A stretch of 52,924 nucleotides of DNA from Russula earlei (Eukaryota > Basidiomycota > Agaricomycetes > Russulales > Russulaceae): NCBI GenBank assembly GCA_025769875.1, contig JAGFNK010000367.1, positions 1 through 52,924 on the forward strand, written 5' to 3'. The notes under the pieces were generated by a model. That model was not told where the DNA came from. It ran no database searches and saw nothing but the letters and a program-made list of their open reading frames with translations. Made by a program: the position numbers and the translations under genes. This document shows, piece after piece, positions 1 to 11,381 of the stretch (position 1 is the stretch's first letter; each line of letters opens with the position of its first letter).

Positions 1-46
1 AGCACCTCCTCTGAGGTCCCTCTATCTGTGGTTGCATTTCACAACA
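1..46 (+). mobile_element. 3' end of tRNA-bearing LTR-like element, copy 1
   Basis: The first 46 bases match, with one or two differences, the last 46 bases of the complete element at 51661-51955. They end at the same terminal CACAACA. The next base opens a coding frame of the Plavaka transposase, so the element was inserted in that gene. The rest of the element and its left target duplication lie outside the window. Confidence 0.8.
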
Positions 47-2565
47 AGATGGGGATGTAGGTGTGTTCCACAGAGCCTGTCAAGAAGCTGGCCTCAAGCC
101 CATTTTTTACCCTTTCTGGGAATCTCTCCCATTCGCTGACGTCTTCCTGTCGATCACCCCTGATATCCTTCATCAACTACTTCAGGGTGTTATGAAGCAT
201 CTTATTGCGTGGCTAACGAGCCCAACTGTCTTTGGATCGGCACCAATCAACCAATGCTGCCGCCTGTTACCCCCAAATCACAGCATTATGCTCTTTATAA
301 AGACATAACATCGCTGTCTTATGTTTCAGGACAGGAACACAAAGATATCTGTCGTGTTCTCCTTGGGGTTGTTTTCAATATCCCTCTTCTCAGTGGACAT
401 GCATCAATGTGCATCATCAAAGTAGTGCACGCACTGCTTGACTTTTTGTACTTGGAACAGTACCCAAGCCATACGAGTGGTACTCTTACCTGCCTTCAGG
501 ACGCGCTCGAACACTTCCATGAGAATGAGGCAGTCTTTGTCGACCTCGGTACACAGGACGACTTTAACATCCCAAAAGTCCACAGTCTCCTTCACTATTG
601 GTCCTCGATCATGTATTTTGGCACAACTGACAACTATAATACAGAACAACCTGAGCGTCTTCACATAGATTTCACAAAGGATGCATACCATGCCACAAAC
701 CACAAGGATGAGTACTCACAGATGACCACATGGTTTGAGCATCACGAGAAAGTCCAACAGCACATGGCATCCATTAAGCGGCAGCAGCAGGGTGAGCAGT
801 GTGATGCTGACATAAGGACATCAATTGGTCCTTTGCAGACATGTCTTGGCATTCTCAAGATGGCACATAACCCCACAATGAAGTCGGTATCATTCAATGA
901 TCTTGCTAAGATGTATGGCACAATCAACTTTCAAGATGCCCTGGCTGATTTCATTGCTTGGGTTAACAACCCTGATGCCTCAACAGCAACATTGCGCACA
1001 CAGGCAGCAAACACACTAATCCCATTTCGTGGTGTCCCAGTCTTTCATTGGATCAAGTTCGTGGCTAGCGATAATGACACTGACCAAATGGAGTCAATTG
1101 ACTTGGTGCATGTGGAGCCACAACAATCCGATTCACATGGGCGTATCCTACCAGCAAGATTCGATACTGTTCTTGTTTGTGATGGCACACATAGTAAGCA
1201 ATTTGTATGAATGTATAACCTAAGCTGACTGTTACCCAAGAGGATCAAGTTGTGCAAGTACGTGTAGTTTTCCAGATACTGTCAAGACTCACTGTTGAAC
1301 TATCCAGTTCAAGAGCGAGGGATAAGCTCGAAGACGAGTCGATAGACGTCCAAGACCGCGTGAGCAAGGAGTAGAATCCAGAGGAGCAACAAATACCAGA
1401 GAGGTATTGTTACTGTGAGAGTAGAACAATCACGCAGGGAAGAGGCCAGGATAGTCACAAGGGGATGGCCCTTAAAGGAGTATCCCAGGAATGGAGAGTG
1501 CCGTAAACAAATGGACAGTCTGAGGACTGTCCGCTACTTTATTGAGCGCTTATATACTACAAGAGGACTGCTAAATAGGGAACAAGTCATAACCTTGTTA
1601 TCAAGCATAATAGAGTGATGAGTAAGAAGTCGGAGGACGCTTACTGAGCATGCTCAGTCATGCTCAGTAAGCTGCTGAGTAAGAAGCTTCTCTTGATGAG
1701 TAAGAGCTTCCCTTGTCCACGTGTTTACTGCTCTAGTGCACATGCAAGCACCTGATTCATTTCCTGTTAGTTAGTTTAGGGCCGGCCATTTGAGGACTTG
1801 TAGTTTGGTTAGGGAATAGTGTTATCTTATAAGGCCCTTATATAGTTCTATTAGGGTCCTTAGAGTCGACCCTAATACTTCTATTAAGGTCCTTAGTGTT
1901 GCCTTATAGTTCGTTCTATAGTTATTAGAGTTGGTCTAATAACGCGTTGTAGGGCCTTTGATACTAGGTTAGTACCTATTGTAGAGTTCCTAGGGTCGTT
2001 CCAAAGGGTCCTTAGGAAGGCTCTAATACTGTCCTTAGTTGCTAGAAGGGTTGCCTTTAAGTGGGGCTTGCTGTATGTCGAGTGTGCCGAGAATCGCTCG
2101 CGCAACAATGCGCGCGCGATATTGTGGACACCTCTACTCACCCCTTTTGCTCGTGTGAACAGGGTGGCATCATAGAGGCTGGGTTTCCTCCTATAAGGAA
2201 GGGTCCTTCAAGGGCCCTCTCCGGGGAATGGTTCATGACAGATACCAAGTAAAGCTATCCACGACATCTTCCCATCCCTGGACATCACACCTCCAACTCA
2301 CCTCGTGTACGTTGAATGGTTCTCACAGCTTCCAGTCATGCCAGATCATGTCCATCATATGTATAGGGTATCTAGATTGATTCAAAATGGGTGGCGATCT
2401 GCAGGCATTATCCCGGTGAACACTATCATATGTAGTGTCCACTTGTTCCCACGATTTGGTCCAGACGCTCCTCCATCTTTGACTCCCTTTACCATTCTGG
2501 AGCATTGCCACACATTCTATATCAATCCTTTTGCTAATAGGCTTAGCTACCTGCAATTTGCATAG
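47..2565 (+). pseudogene. Plavaka transposase, C-terminal part, interrupted by a solo LTR
   Basis: The translated pieces match the Plavaka transposase family of basidiomycete DNA transposons. Recognisable blocks are [38 protein letters not shown] and, at the C-terminus, YVEWFSQL, SVHLFPRFG and FYINPFANR. The frame runs 48 to about 298, shifts by one base near 295-301, and continues to 1193. A 47-nt intron at 1194-1240 (GTAAGC..CCAAG) rejoins the frame at 1241. The solo LTR at 1280-2240 then interrupts it; if the LTR and one GATAC are ignored, the frame continues to TAG at 2563-2565. The N-terminal half is cut off by the window edge and by the insert ending at 46. The enzyme would catalyse cut-and-paste transposition; this copy is dead because of the frameshift and insertions. 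Confidence 0.88.
1280..2240 (-). mobile_element. Solo LTR, family A, copy 1
   Basis: A 961-bp block with TGTCA..TGACA ends and a 5-bp target duplication GATAC at 1275-1279 and 2241-2245. It aligns with copies at 27990-28953 (opposite orientation) and 40751-41713. The minus strand reads a TATATAAG box followed by AATAAA, so transcription runs leftward. There is no internal region, so it is a solo LTR left by recombination between two LTRs. It contains the palindrome ACTGAGCATGCTCAGT near 1644-1660. Confidence 0.93.
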
Positions 2566-3110
2566 TAATGACAGTTATTGTGAGACTATTGAAAGTTATT
2601 TATGTATTGCTAGTTCCAACATGGTATTATTGCACGTTAGTGCACACTATTGCACTTAGCATTGGTTACTCACTACTGATAGTTCAATTTTGTTACCAAA
2701 GAAGTACATCTGCCTGACCCCCCAGATTGATCGGGCATTACTCGCCAGGCTTCTGACAGTTATTGATGTTATTGACACTTATCTGCCCCATCCCCCAATT
2801 GATCGGCTGTCTACTGACACTTATTTGGCACTTATTACTCCTTATTGCGCATTATCTTTGACTTACTTCGCATTACTCTCGCTAGCATGGGAGGTTTTTC
2901 CTGATGGTGGTGCAGGTGTTAATGAGGTGGAGAATGCAGCATGCATGCAGATGCATTCTAACATGGCATTGCATGTCATAGTGGCACCGGTGGTCCTCCA
3001 TCATGCAAGAAGAACAGATAGTTGTTGCACACTGTGGCTCATTGCAGCTTGGGAGGCAGGCAGCATGGGTGTTGATGGGGCAGTGGATGGTAGTTGTTTT
3101 CTTTTTGCAA
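2566..3110. other. Non-coding stretch after Plavaka gene
   Basis: No convincing gene. The first 300 bases are AT-rich and hold repeated short blocks such as TTATTG and ATTGATCGG, plausibly the 3' untranslated and terminal part of the Plavaka element. The 142-codon open frame at 2690-3118 has no recognisable domain. Confidence 0.4.
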
Positions 3111-3156
3111 TGGGTTGAATTACCATAAAAGGTGATTGTGTCAGCAAGAGAATTGG
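3111..3156 (+). repeat. Outer inverted repeat, left arm
   Basis: 46 bp starting TGGGTTGAATTACC. It is repeated in inverse orientation at 7248-7293 with one mismatch. It could be the terminal repeat of a DNA transposon of about 4.2 kb, but I see no target-site duplication next to either end. Confidence 0.75.
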
Positions 3157-3299
3157 TCCATTAATCATGCATTTAAATGACACCAAATCATTTTCTCAAT
3201 TACATATTCAATGACTTATTTTATTAGCTATTAGACAAATAAATTAAAATGATACAAAAAAAGATTTTGTATTGTAAGGAACAGCAGCAGTTGAGGCTG

Positions 3300-3743
3300 T
3301 TAGAATAGGCAGTGGTGTGAGTCCAAGGGGACCTGGTGCAAGGGAGGCAGTGGCATTGGAGGGAGGGGGTTCTGAGGGAGGGATGATGGTTCCCTGAGGG
3401 CATGTGTGCATGCATTCCCAGTGGCAGATGTTGCATCAGGCTTGGCACACCTGCCCAACAATTCACCCCCAGCATATGGATCATCATGAACATGGTGGCA
3501 CTTTCCCTTAGCAATGCTGATGCTTTGCACTGTCAGTCCCTGCACATTGGGGAGACTGGTCCATTGTTTTGGGCCCCATTTAGTCTGACTGAGTCTGACA
3601 CCCATATGCTCAGCTGTCTCTCTCCATGTTTTCTGATTGGGCATGATCACTTCCTTATCAGGTAAGACCTTGAAACCTTGAATTACATTGATTGCAGCTG
3701 CCAAGCTGTATTTGGTGGCCCACATGGTCTCAATGATCTCCAC
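3300..3743 (-). CDS. Hypothetical protein fragment
   Basis: A 147-codon frame of unknown function. The N-terminal 85 residues look like a folded domain (Trp-containing block KTWRETAEHMGVRL, then TKWGPKQW); the C-terminus is Pro/Leu-rich low complexity. It lies between the outer left inverted repeat and the inner left arm, a stretch with no counterpart on the right side. No start context or introns can be confirmed. It could be part of a transposon protein or of a decayed gene. Confidence 0.35.
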   Translation of the reverse strand: MEIIETMWATKYSLAAAINVIQGFKVLPDKEVIMPNQKTWRETAEHMGVRLSQTKWGPKQWTSLPNVQGLTVQSISIAKGKCHHVHDDPYAGGELLGRCAKPDATSATGNACTHALREPSSLPQNPLPPMPLPPLHQVPLDSHHCLF

Positions 3744-3946
3744 TGTTTGATTAGCATTTTTAAGGCTACATGTGAGATTGTGTGATAATGATATGATCTC
3801 CTGTGAGTGAGAGAGATACTAGGTAAGGGGTGCTCAGGCTGGAATGGGTGGATGGTGCAGATGGCTTGCCAATCAATCAGAAATGTGATAGCATTTCTTT
3901 TTTTTTTTTTGGTAGAGGAAAAAGGTAAGGAGTTATCTTAATATTA

Positions 3947-4294
3947 TTGCCGTTTTCAGCGCACTTGGCGGAGCTTGAATTCCACCCAAATCGGTGCAGA
4001 AACCCCCTCAAACATGCGGGATGAATATCTCCCTCAAAACAGCTTCAATTCATATGAAAATTATTGTCCCTGAATCGCCTGAATGAGGGCTAGGCAGCCC
4101 CATTGTTTTCATGAGATTTGAGTGAGAATTGGTGGAGCTGGTCTCAAGCCACCTCCACATGTGTATTAGATGAATTACAACTCAAAATCATGGTCTATAT
4201 CCATTATTTTTCCCTCATGTTGTACCCATGGGCTGTCTTGAGGCAGCCCCATAGTGTTTTTGACTAAAGTGTTGTGGTGTGCAACATTATTTCC
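3947..4294 (+). repeat. Inner long inverted repeat, left arm (element T1)
   Basis: About 350 bp matching 6828-7178 in inverse orientation at high identity. The outer end reads TTATTGCCGTTTTCAG, resembling the termini of the element at 32181-36516. The arm contains the small palindrome GGCTGTCTTGAGGCAGCC. The arms bracket remnants of a gag-only retroelement. Confidence 0.85.
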
Positions 4295-4432
4295 AGTGCG
4301 ATTGGAGTCGCAGCCAGCCACTCATCACCCCTCTCGCCTCTTGATTCTGACCATCCTTCTTGTTTTTCACAGACAGAGAGGAGTGGGTTGCAAAGAGGGG
4401 TCCTATTCTGAACTCTTTCTACTACAGAGTAG

Positions 4433-5426
4433 CTAGGGTGTTTTTATATACAGGAGTTGTCTCCATTGCAGGTGGTGGCAGCAGGCGTGGATGACAAGCG
4501 AAGGCGTAGGTGGTGAGCGTGAGTTTGTAGATAGAGACGTAGGTGGCGAGGACTCAAGAAAGAGGATGCATGGGGTGGCTTGTGTGGGGGTGGGATCTGT
4601 CATCTTGCAGTGGCAGTGGCGGGGTCGTCTCCACTGCAGGTGTCGGCAGCAGACATGGGCGAGAGCACGCGAACGGATGGGGAGGCGATGTGGGAGGCGG
4701 TGTGCGGTGTGCTGTTGGCGTTGGCGACTGCTTCTCCTGCGGCGGCTTCTGCTCCTGTTGTGGTGTGTCATGGCTAAGTTCATGGCCGAGGCCTTCTTGG
4801 TCTTCTGGGGTGGTGCTGGTGGCGAGGGGTTGCAACAGTGCGGCGGTGCTGGTGTTGCGCGAAACTACTAAAGCGGCGGCTGTGACTGAGAAGACTGAGG
4901 CTGAGACTGAGAAGGTGGCGGTGGACTGAGCTGGTGCGACGGTGGAGGCGGACGGGGCGGAGGCGACAACTGAGGGCAACACAGGGGCGACGGCGGCTGT
5001 GGCTGACAAGGGCATGGCGGCGGTGGCTTGTGAGATGGTGGTGGAGGCGGCAGCATGTGGCACTAAGACATTGGTGGCTGAGGCTGAGGCTACGGTGGCA
5101 GCTGATGAGACTAAGGTGGCTGGCAAGGCTAAGAGCGCGGTGGTGGTGGTTGACTGATCTGAAGCTGGGGTGATGGAGATGGCTGGCAAAACTAGGGGCA
5201 CGGTGGCGGCAGCTGAGACTGAGAAGGCTGAGGCTGAGGGCAGGGTGGAGACGGCGGCGGCTGGCGATGCTGGTGCTATGACGGACTGGGCTGAACTGAC
5301 GAGTATGGGCGAGGCTAAGACGGAGACTGATGCGAAGTTGGCGGCTGGCACGACTGAGGCTACTGTGGCAACGGACGAGGTGACGGATGAGACAGTGCGT
5401 AAAGAGTCGTGTGGCTTATTCATCAA
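4433..5426 (-). pseudogene. Degenerate gag-only retroelement remnant inside T1
   Basis: The minus strand encodes an Ala/Ser/Val/Pro-rich protein (290-codon frame 5426-4554) that shifts frame into an Arg-rich tail. Both parts resemble the C-terminal half of the gag ORF at 25155-27776: shared blocks include DQEG near the acidic junction, AHVCCRHLQWRRPR and SSPPTSLSTNSRSPP. At 4419-4452 the coding sequence joins the TATA region of the same family's LTR (rc of TATATA and of CTACTCTGTAGTAG). This suggests a deletion fused gag to LTR. Not functional. Confidence 0.6.
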
Positions 5427-6827
5427 CCATCCACCTGTCCACTCCTACTCCAGGACAACGACAGGGTGTTCTTCCCTTCCCAGAGCTGCTCACCATACCT
5501 TGCTCTACCCCTCCATTTCAACCCCCTAAACCCTCATGGGCTCGAAGCAACGTGCTTCAAAATGCCAGCCTGCACTGACACGTACTACTGGCCAAAGGAA
5601 GGCTGCCTGAAAAAAAAACTGGTGGAAATGAAAGTGACTGCTCAGGCACTCCCACTCGACTGAAGCGATCACAACCATGAGCTCAGGCTTCCAAGACATC
5701 CCTTCCTGCTATTGATGAGGATGGGGAGGAAGAGTCCTATGCCTATGTAAATGCAGAAGCCTGGGAACTCACTACAGCACAAACACATGGACCACAAGAC
5801 ATGCAAAATTGTTGCAAAGGCGCACGGCATTGATGTCGACTCACCCACACAGCTACATGGCTGGCCGCGAATCGCTTACAAGAGCACATATGTGCGTATT
5901 CCTTTTGTGCCATCTCCTCTTCATCCTCACATCATCATCATCATCGCCGCCAGCACGCCACCCTCACCCCCATCAACCACCACATGCCCTCGCCCTCAAT
6001 GCCCCTGCCTTCACCATGCACCAACGAGTCCCAACGCACAGCCGAAGAGCCCCATACCACGCCGCCATCTTTGTTGCCATCGGATGGTGTTGCTACTGTA
6101 CATTTTGGTATGCTTTTCTCCCCTTTTTTACTAGACTCTCATTTTGTTAGTCAGAGATCTGCACACCGCCTGTGCATCCATTTCCCAGCCTGCCACCGTC
6201 TTCCCTCTCCCTTTCTACTTCCACACCCACTCACTCCTCTACCTCGCATCTGCCATCCAAGTTCTCCAATCGTCCCACCCGCAATCACGTTCGGCAGCGC
6301 CATCAGCGCCCAAGCGACCACCCACCAGCACTCTCGCTATCCCCCCTCCAGCCTCTCCTTTGCATCGTCTCCCCCTCCTCGCGTCGCAGCTCAACCACAC
6401 CCCTCGTCACCACACCTGGCCTTGGCCATCCTTCACAAATCGCCACACACCACTACCACAGTCGCTGGAGACCACGACTCGATACCTCGTGTCGTCCAGC
6501 TTCGGTCCCCTTCTCACATCTAGATTTCATTTCATATGCCTGTCTTTTGTGCTTTTCCTGTCCCTTAGCCTTGATTCTAACCTGTATCTGCTACCATGTT
6601 GAATAAAGTTGCCCTGTTGTTCCCTTATCATCTGTGTGAACCTGAGTGCAGTCGAATGAACAAACACGTTCTCGCGTTCCCACTAGGTGCTCCTCCTCTT
6701 TGGAGCTTCAGTCTTATGAAGTCATTCTGCATTCTTGGACACACTTCACCGCCCCATGGGCTCAGGTGTGCACTTCCTGGGGGGGCTCCTTCCCGCCACA
6801 CGACCGTGCTACTGTTACATGATATGA
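5427..6827. other. T1 interior, no identified gene
   Basis: CT-rich sequence with several overlapping frames (5751-6134, 5984-6523, 6172-6606, all plus strand) of Pro/Ser/His-rich low complexity and no domain I recognise. An AATAAA signal is at about 6601. It is probably more remnant retroelement or captured sequence. Confidence 0.3.
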
Positions 6828-7178
6828 GGGAAACGACGTTGCACACCACAATGCTTGAGTCAAAAACACTATGGGGCTGCCTCAAGACAGCCCATGGGTA
6901 CAACATGAGGGAAAAATAATAGATATAGACCATGATTTTGAGTTGTAATTCATCTAATACACATGTGGAGGTGGCTTGAGTCCAGCTCCACCAATTCTCA
7001 CTCAATTCTCATGAAAACAATGGGGCTGCCTAGCCCTCATTCAGGCGATTCAGGGACAATAAGTTTTATGTGAATTGAAGCTGTTTTGAGGGAGATATTT
7101 GCCCCGCACGTTTGAGAGGGTTTTCTGCGCCGATTTGGGTAGAATTCAAACTCCGCCAAGTGCACTGAAAACGGCAAT
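6828..7178 (-). repeat. Inner long inverted repeat, right arm (element T1)
   Basis: Inverse partner of 3947-4294. Its outer end, read on the minus strand, is GAGTTATTGCCGTTTTCAG. The left partner carries a few extra bases near its end (GAGTTATCTTAATATTATTG), so the exact element ends and target site are unclear. Confidence 0.85.
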
Positions 7179-7247
7179 AACTCACTTATATAACTATATC
7201 ACATCCATTAACATGTGATTGACATCCATTAACATGTGATTGAAGTC

Positions 7248-7293
7248 CCAATTCTCTTGCTGATACAATCACCTTTTATGGTAATTCAACCCA
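7248..7293 (-). repeat. Outer inverted repeat, right arm
   Basis: Inverse partner of 3111-3156 (45 of 46 bases). Between it and the inner right arm lie about 70 bp that include two direct copies of CATCCATTAACATGTGATTG (7203-7242). Confidence 0.75.
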
Positions 7294-7717
7294 CCATGAA
7301 ATGTCAAAGACTGTGGATGGTGCATGCATAGTGTATGGCTGGGGTATGCCAACCTGTGAGGGTATGGTCCAAGGGTAGGCATGGGTAGGGGTACAGGTAT
7401 GCAAGATGCAACCTGTGGGTATGGCAGAGGTATGATGGGTCACCAGACCAAATGTCACCAAACATGTGCAATGTAATCAGCCTATGGGTGTAATCATTTG
7501 TCCCTATTTGCTCACCAACAGCAACCTGTGACTGCCATTTCAACACCCCTCTACCAGTTCTGCTGGTGTGCAGTCTCTTATCCATCATGAGTCAAGAAAT
7601 TGCCTATTGTACCCCTTTGCCACAGCAATTCCCCATACCACAGTGCAGTGCCCCAAAACCTCTTTGAGAGCTATCTTTGCAGTACAGCCACTGCACAAAG
7701 TGTGATTGCTAGGCAGA
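7294..7717. other. Unassigned sequence left of the hAT element
   Basis: No gene recognised. Minus-strand frames at 7304-7588 and 7276-7461 are His/Thr-rich and built partly on repeated GGTATG/GGTTGC blocks. It is contiguous with 16985-17566 once the hAT element is ignored. Confidence 0.3.
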
Positions 7718-7975
7718 CCATGAGTTAGTGCTGTCGCCGGCTCGGCTCAAAACCGTTTCGAGCCGAGCTGGAGCCGTTTCTGAGCCGAGGTAAGCCATTC
7801 AACGGCTCGCGGCTTGAAACCACTTGAAACAGCACGAGCTATTTCGAGCCGTTTTGAAGTGCCAGATTTGGATTTTGAGGTGCCAGATTTGGATATGGTT
7901 GCTCAATTTGGAGAGTTGTCTGCCACTCTGTCTATTCCTGGAATCTACTGCTCCTCGGCTCCCCAACGAGAAGCG

Positions 7976-8039
7976 TTCTCAAAATGGAAAGTAGATCCAA
8001 AAGTAGAAATGGCCCAAATGGGACGGCTCGAATTGGCTC
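7976..8039 (+). repeat. hAT internal direct repeat, copy 1
   Basis: A block of about 64 bp starting TTCTCAAAATGGAAAGTAGA. It recurs at 16710-16764 and 16813-16876 in the same orientation. Its position just inside each end suggests the cargo sits between two copies of a small parent element's core. Confidence 0.85.
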
Positions 8040-9600
8040 CCTTCCCTTTCTGCCATCTTCATCAGTGGGTCCTGTACCTCGTCTTTGGATCTTCATATCC
8101 ACCTTGATGCAAGTGCCACTCATGGGCCTCGGCAAGATCTGGTGCTCCTTCCCCAGCAGAGGCTGCACTGTCTCCTGCCCAAGCTGCCCACGTCCCGTCA
8201 GAAAGCTTGGCGGCAAACTCGCTCTACACTACCATCTCAAAGATCTCAGGGTCGATCTCCCGCCACCCATCAACGTTACAGGTTACCCCATCCCCCACCA
8301 CTAGTCCAATGGTCGAAGCTTCTACCACCCAGACATCACTGCTCAGTCCGGACAACGGAAAGAAGGGTCGTCGCAGCACACCGAGCGTTATGGTCGAGCC
8401 CTCACACGCACCATCAAAGCGTGCCCTAGTCGCAGCTCAGCGCGCGATCCAGAGACGCCGTCTCGCAAAAAGGAATCTTCACGCGAACCGTCAAACCGCT
8501 GGTCATGTCCAGTGCTTCCTTCATCTGACGAGCAGGTCGCGCTCAGCGACAAGGTGCCACGCACCCCCGACACCATTGGGCATAGAATGCCTGCGAGCAC
8601 GAGTAAGGTGTGCAAAGTTATGCAGTGGTTCCGCTCGTGCTGCAAGGGCCACGGTCTCGATGACAATGGAGAAACATCTGTGCCACTGGGCAGGAAGCCA
8701 TCGATATGCGATGCGTTCGTCGTCAGCGCGAACGATTCGTCTGCTTCTATCAACGCCATAAAGGTGTTCCCCACCGGAGTCACCTCCGAGGAGTATACCC
8801 TTGCCGTCCTGCATGGGTCCGCCGCACACACACCGCACTGCCAGTACTGGAGCGGAGGGAGCACCGGTTGTTCCCAGCCTTGCAGAGCTCGTGCAGCAGC
8901 ACGTCGCGTGCACAGAGTCAAGGCTATGCATCATCCGGAGCAGCAGGAGCTCCTCCCCACTGTCTTACCCATCGCCTTCTTTCCCGCTGTCACCGCCGCC
9001 TCCACCTCTGCACCCTCAGCCTTCCACTAGGACAACAGCCACTACATCTTGGTTTCCACTTCCCCTGTCGTTGCAGCCCCAGTAATGCTCACAGCTACCG
9101 TCCCTGTCTGTGCATCAGTCTCATTTCCACTTCATCTGTCATCTCTACCCTGCTTACTGGTGCCTCTGGTTCGCCCTCAGTCTTTTCCGCTTCAGCCCTG
9201 TCCGTAGTAGTCTCAGCACCACCCACCATTGTAGCCCCAGTTGCCATCACCCCCGTTGTCTCAGCATCATCAGCCTAGTCTCACCAGTTGCCACTGTTGC
9301 AGCCTCAGTCTTTCCTCAGCATCGTCAGCCACCAAAATATTAGTTTTGTCCAACACCAGCATCACAGCACCATCGACACCTTTTGCCACCAGCATCGTCC
9401 AAAAAGACCAAGATGGCCCCGACTCGGATCGGCGTCCCGGAGCGCATGGCCACTCACGTCGACACACACACAACACACACACACTCTCTCTTCTCCCTCT
9501 CGCATCGTCCTAGCCCCTCGCCAGACACAACCCCAAAATGAAAAGTGGAATTTACCCCGAGCCACCGAGCTCCCTAACTCGTATCTTGCTCACCTCTAAG
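8040..9600 (+). pseudogene. Retroelement-like remnant in hAT cargo
   Basis: The plus strand has overlapping frames (8207-8761, 8512-9030, 8706-9278, 9288-9599). From about 9050 the sequence is Ala/Val/Ser-rich and ends in a block with DQDGPDSD, resembling the gag-only family (DQEGPELE at about 27020). The upstream part (MAANSLYTTISKISGSISRH..) is not recognised. Frames are broken. Not a functional gene. Confidence 0.4.
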
Positions 9601-10001
9601 TCAGTCATGCATTTCAGCCCCGCTCCTGTGCCTCTGACTGTTCTCAATTTCATGTGACTGACTTGAACTCTTTGGCGCTAGGAACCTGCTGGAGATGTTG
9701 AACCGCACCCGGATGACTAATCTGCCTTAACCGACAAGTCAACTGCTACACAGCTTGGCAAGCTGTCGACGTTGAAAGAGGACTTGTGCCTTTTTTCTTC
9801 TTGTCGACTTTCTCCCTCCCTAGCTCACTAATGATTGGTATCTAGCATCATCTGTAAATCTCTCGAATGGTACAAGTCCTCTCCGAGCAACCACCCTGTG
9901 CGTTGCGTTATCCGCTCGTCCCCATCCTCCCCTCCACTAGCATTTGTAAACTTGGCTGACTTGTCTGCGCTTATCAGTATGATGTGCACATAATCACTTA
10001 C

Positions 10002-11276
10002 ATGTTGCTGTTCCGGATTGTCAACGAATTCCACCAAGGAGTTATCTCAGATCCCACCATACCCAATAGCTTGAATCGCTCAATTGACTTCCAGGCAGTG
10101 ACGCTGGGAGTATGATTGGCTATTGACCGACTGTCGTCAGGAGTGGGCAGAGTGCTTCGAACAGGATTCGGACCACTCTGGTACATGGCACCCGTCATTT
10201 TGGCTATCTTGGACTCGTCTGACGTTGCCCCCGATCTTCTTACATTACAGACGCCGCCTGTGAGTTGTTGGAAACGCAGCCACCGCGTGGCGGAGAAACA
10301 GACCGAACGGACCGGACAGTTAGAACGCCCGTGTTGATACCATCCGTTCCTTTTTCCCTCAGTCATTCATATACAAGACTGAGGTCAGTAGCACACTCCT
10401 TTATCATTTACATATACTCATTATGTACATAGCCTTCGTCCAACAGGTTAGCATACTAACCTAATATCAGTCTTTTATACACAAGACTGAGCTCTCATTC
10501 TATAGCTCCAACATGAGTTCCGCATCAAGCTTCTATTGTATGTCTCTCTGCTATTTGTTTTGCCAGATTCGCTGGCTCACCTGTGTTTCTTTCGCATTAC
10601 AGCTACACCAATTACGCGAGGCTCGTCATGTTCTCTTTCAAGTTCCAAAATGCGTTCCAATGGGGCCTTGAAGCCGATGAAGAGGTCTTCCAAAGTGTGA
10701 GAGATTTCACATTATCGTGTATTGTTGGCATGACACCAGTATTCTTCAAGAGCCTGAAGAGCGCCAAGACTGTCGTCACGGTTCTCGTCGATTCCTTGGT
10801 CCCGACAGGTTCCATACATTTTGCACCAGATGGTGCGTGAAACTCTGGGCCACTTTGCTCTGAGCAAGACTAACATTATTTTGTATTTTCCGCGTTTGCC
10901 TCGGCATTCATGCTCAAGGTACGCTGTCCTGCTTTCTATCGCCCCATGGTCTTGGTCGGAATTTTGACTTGGATCTGCTATAGCTTCTATGGCCAGAATT
11001 CTCAAAGTTTATCACCCCGGGGCTTGAAACAGAGGTCTACCAAGTGATCAAATGCCTCATTGCCATGATCGGGTCTCCCCAAATTGCAATCGAATCGATG
11101 GGCGCCACACACCAAAGTTGTACTCGTGCTTCCTGGCTTACTGGCGAAACATAAACGCGACGGCACGGCCCAAGGACGTATGCCTCAACAGGGACCGCCA
11201 CCACAGCAGATGCAGACCGGTTCGAATACGCCAAGGTACCAGCAACCACCACAACCACCACAGCAACAGCAACAAT
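10002..11276 (+). pseudogene. 3' part of an unidentified host-like gene
   Basis: Three coding-like blocks on the plus strand look like exons of one gene. 10002-10260 begins MLLFRIVNEFHQGVISDP and ends LDSSDVAPDLLTLQT, with one internal TGA at about 10112. 10606-10838 includes TNYARLVMFSFKFQNAFQW and SIHFAPDG and ends at a GTGCGT splice-like site. 11000-11276 ends in a Gln/Pro-rich tail and a TGA. The helical, HEAT-like composition suggests a large scaffold protein, but I cannot name it. The 5' end is missing. It converges on the NUP188 fragment, as if a 3'-to-3' gene pair had been picked up. Confidence 0.45.
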
Positions 11277-11381
11277 GACTGCAGCAACCAGCCCCCCTGA
11301 CGCAGAACACAACCTCGTCGTTACTATCCTTTACTGTTGTGGTTGTTTGCTTCTCGTCTCTGCATTGGCTTTCTGTGTTGT

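Noticed and set aside
5751..6606. A real gene in the T1 interior
   Set aside because: Overlapping frames are low-complexity Pro/Ser/His, with no domain, no consistent splice structure and no codon preference I could see.
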